A DNA stretch of 13,762 nt. Source: an uncultured Bacteroidales bacterium (GTDB lineage Bacteria; Bacteroidota; Bacteroidia; Bacteroidales; Muribaculaceae). The translations under genes were made by a program, and so were the position numbers. Where the stretch lies: positions 1 through 13,762 of the forward strand of contig USIN01000028.1 of assembly GCA_900554715.1 (NCBI GenBank). The letters are read 5' to 3'. Positions 13,120 to 13,762 of this stretch are shown here, piece after piece (within the stretch, counting starts at the first letter, position 1; every line of letters begins with the position of its first letter). The notes beneath the pieces were generated by a model, which made no database searches, was not told the origin of the DNA, and saw nothing but the letters and a program-made list of their open reading frames with translations.

Positions 13120-13762
13120 ATGAAACAACTCATACTACTGCGCCACGGCCAAAGCCTGTGGAATCTTGAAGACCGCTTTACCGGCTGGACCGACATCGAT
13201 CTCAGCAACAAGGGGCGCGCCGAGGCCGTCGAGGCCGGTCGGCGCCTCGTCACATCCGGTATTATGCCCGATTTCTGTTTTACATCATACCTGCGCCGGG
13301 CGATACACACGCTCGACATCGTCCTTGACAATATCGGCCGCAGCTGGCTGCCTGTCATCAAGGACTGGCATCTCAACGAACGACATTACGGAGCCCTTCA
13401 GGGACTCAACAAGGCCGATACGGCTCGCAAGGTAGGGCAGGAACAAGTGCATATCTGGCGTCGCAGCTATGATGTGGCGCCCCCGGCGCTGACGCCCGAC
13501 GACCCGCGTTTTCCCGGCAACGAGCCGGCCTATAAAGACCTTGCCGCCGACGAACTGCCGCTCACCGAATCGCTCGCCGACACTGTCCGCCGCGTCGAAA
13601 TCTGCCGCGAAGAACTCATCGTGCCGGCATTGCGCCATAACGGCACCGTCCTCATCGCCGCACACGGCAACAGCCTGCGGGCTCTTGCCATGAAGTTGCT
13701 GAATCTCACCCCTGAAGAAATCGTTTCTGTCGAAATCCCTACAGGTTCTCTGTGGCTTTTCA
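13120..13762 (+). CDS. gpmA: 2,3-bisphosphoglycerate-dependent phosphoglycerate mutase; C-terminus cut by window edge
   Basis: Glycolytic/gluconeogenic enzyme interconverting 3- and 2-phosphoglycerate in the cytoplasm through a phosphohistidine. 214 residues are visible of about 248 expected. Seen: LRHGQSLWN with phospho-acceptor His9, RFTGWTDIDLS, the SYLRRAIHT substrate-binding region, Glu87 in LNERHYGALQG, and the second catalytic His182 in AAHGNSLRAL. These match the BPG-dependent (cofactor-dependent) family, not the unrelated manganese-dependent GpmI type. The frame is open to the right edge. The start ATG at 13120 places LRHG at the usual distance from the N-terminus. It lies 44 bp after the second permease on the same strand, so it may be read through from the export operon. 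No TAnnTTTG box is seen in the gap. Confidence 0.95.
   Translation, partial: MKQLILLRHGQSLWNLEDRFTGWTDIDLSNKGRAEAVEAGRRLVTSGIMPDFCFTSYLRRAIHTLDIVLDNIGRSWLPVIKDWHLNERHYGALQGLNKADTARKVGQEQVHIWRRSYDVAPPALTPDDPRFPGNEPAYKDLAADELPLTESLADTVRRVEICREELIVPALRHNGTVLIAAHGNSLRALAMKLLNLTPEEIVSVEIPTGSLWLF

Noticed and set aside
1..13762. tRNA, rRNA, CRISPR array or prophage genes
   Set aside because: I found no tRNA cloverleaf, no rRNA-like sequence, no regularly spaced direct repeats and no phage or integrase genes anywhere in the window.

Overview
This window looks like chromosomal DNA from a Bacteroidales bacterium. Four things point there. TAnnTTTG-type -7 promoter boxes stand upstream of several genes. 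Upstream regions are A-rich and lack Shine-Dalgarno sites. Two secreted proteases carry C-terminal sorting domains of the type IX secretion system (T9SS). A C10 protease is fused to BspA-like leucine-rich repeats. The high GC of the coding DNA and the protease-FN3-dockerin-sorting-domain layout would suit a gut Muribaculaceae-like lineage, but that finer placement is a guess.

Left part (1-7822), minus strand. Reading in the direction of transcription: a C10 (streptopain-like) cysteine protease (7822-5528); panB, for pantothenate synthesis, with its own probable promoter (5460-4639); a 773-bp non-coding stretch (3866-4638) full of hairpins and repeats; then a very large S8 subtilisin-like protease (3865 to beyond the left edge, 1288 codons visible) that is cut inside its sorting domain. 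No stop or frameshift was found in the S8 frame. The protease pair probably digests extracellular protein or peptide at the cell surface.

Middle (7823-8132): a 310-bp divergent intergenic region with one likely promoter facing each way.

Right part (8133-13762), plus strand: a compact export operon made of a TolC-like outer-membrane channel, a HlyD/YbhG-like membrane-fusion protein and two different ABC-2 type permeases, with gaps of 55, 19 and 15 bp. It has the parts of a tripartite ABC efflux pump, but no ATP-binding subunit is encoded here. It is followed 44 bp later by gpmA (2,3-BPG-dependent phosphoglycerate mutase), cut by the right edge.

Most of the window is recognisable Bacteroidales biology. 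The parts that merit a second look are the missing ATPase, the mosaic of inverted and REP-like repeats between panB and the S8 gene, the long structured leader of the S8 gene with a nine-base homopolymer, and the sharply AT-rich segment inside the S8 gene.
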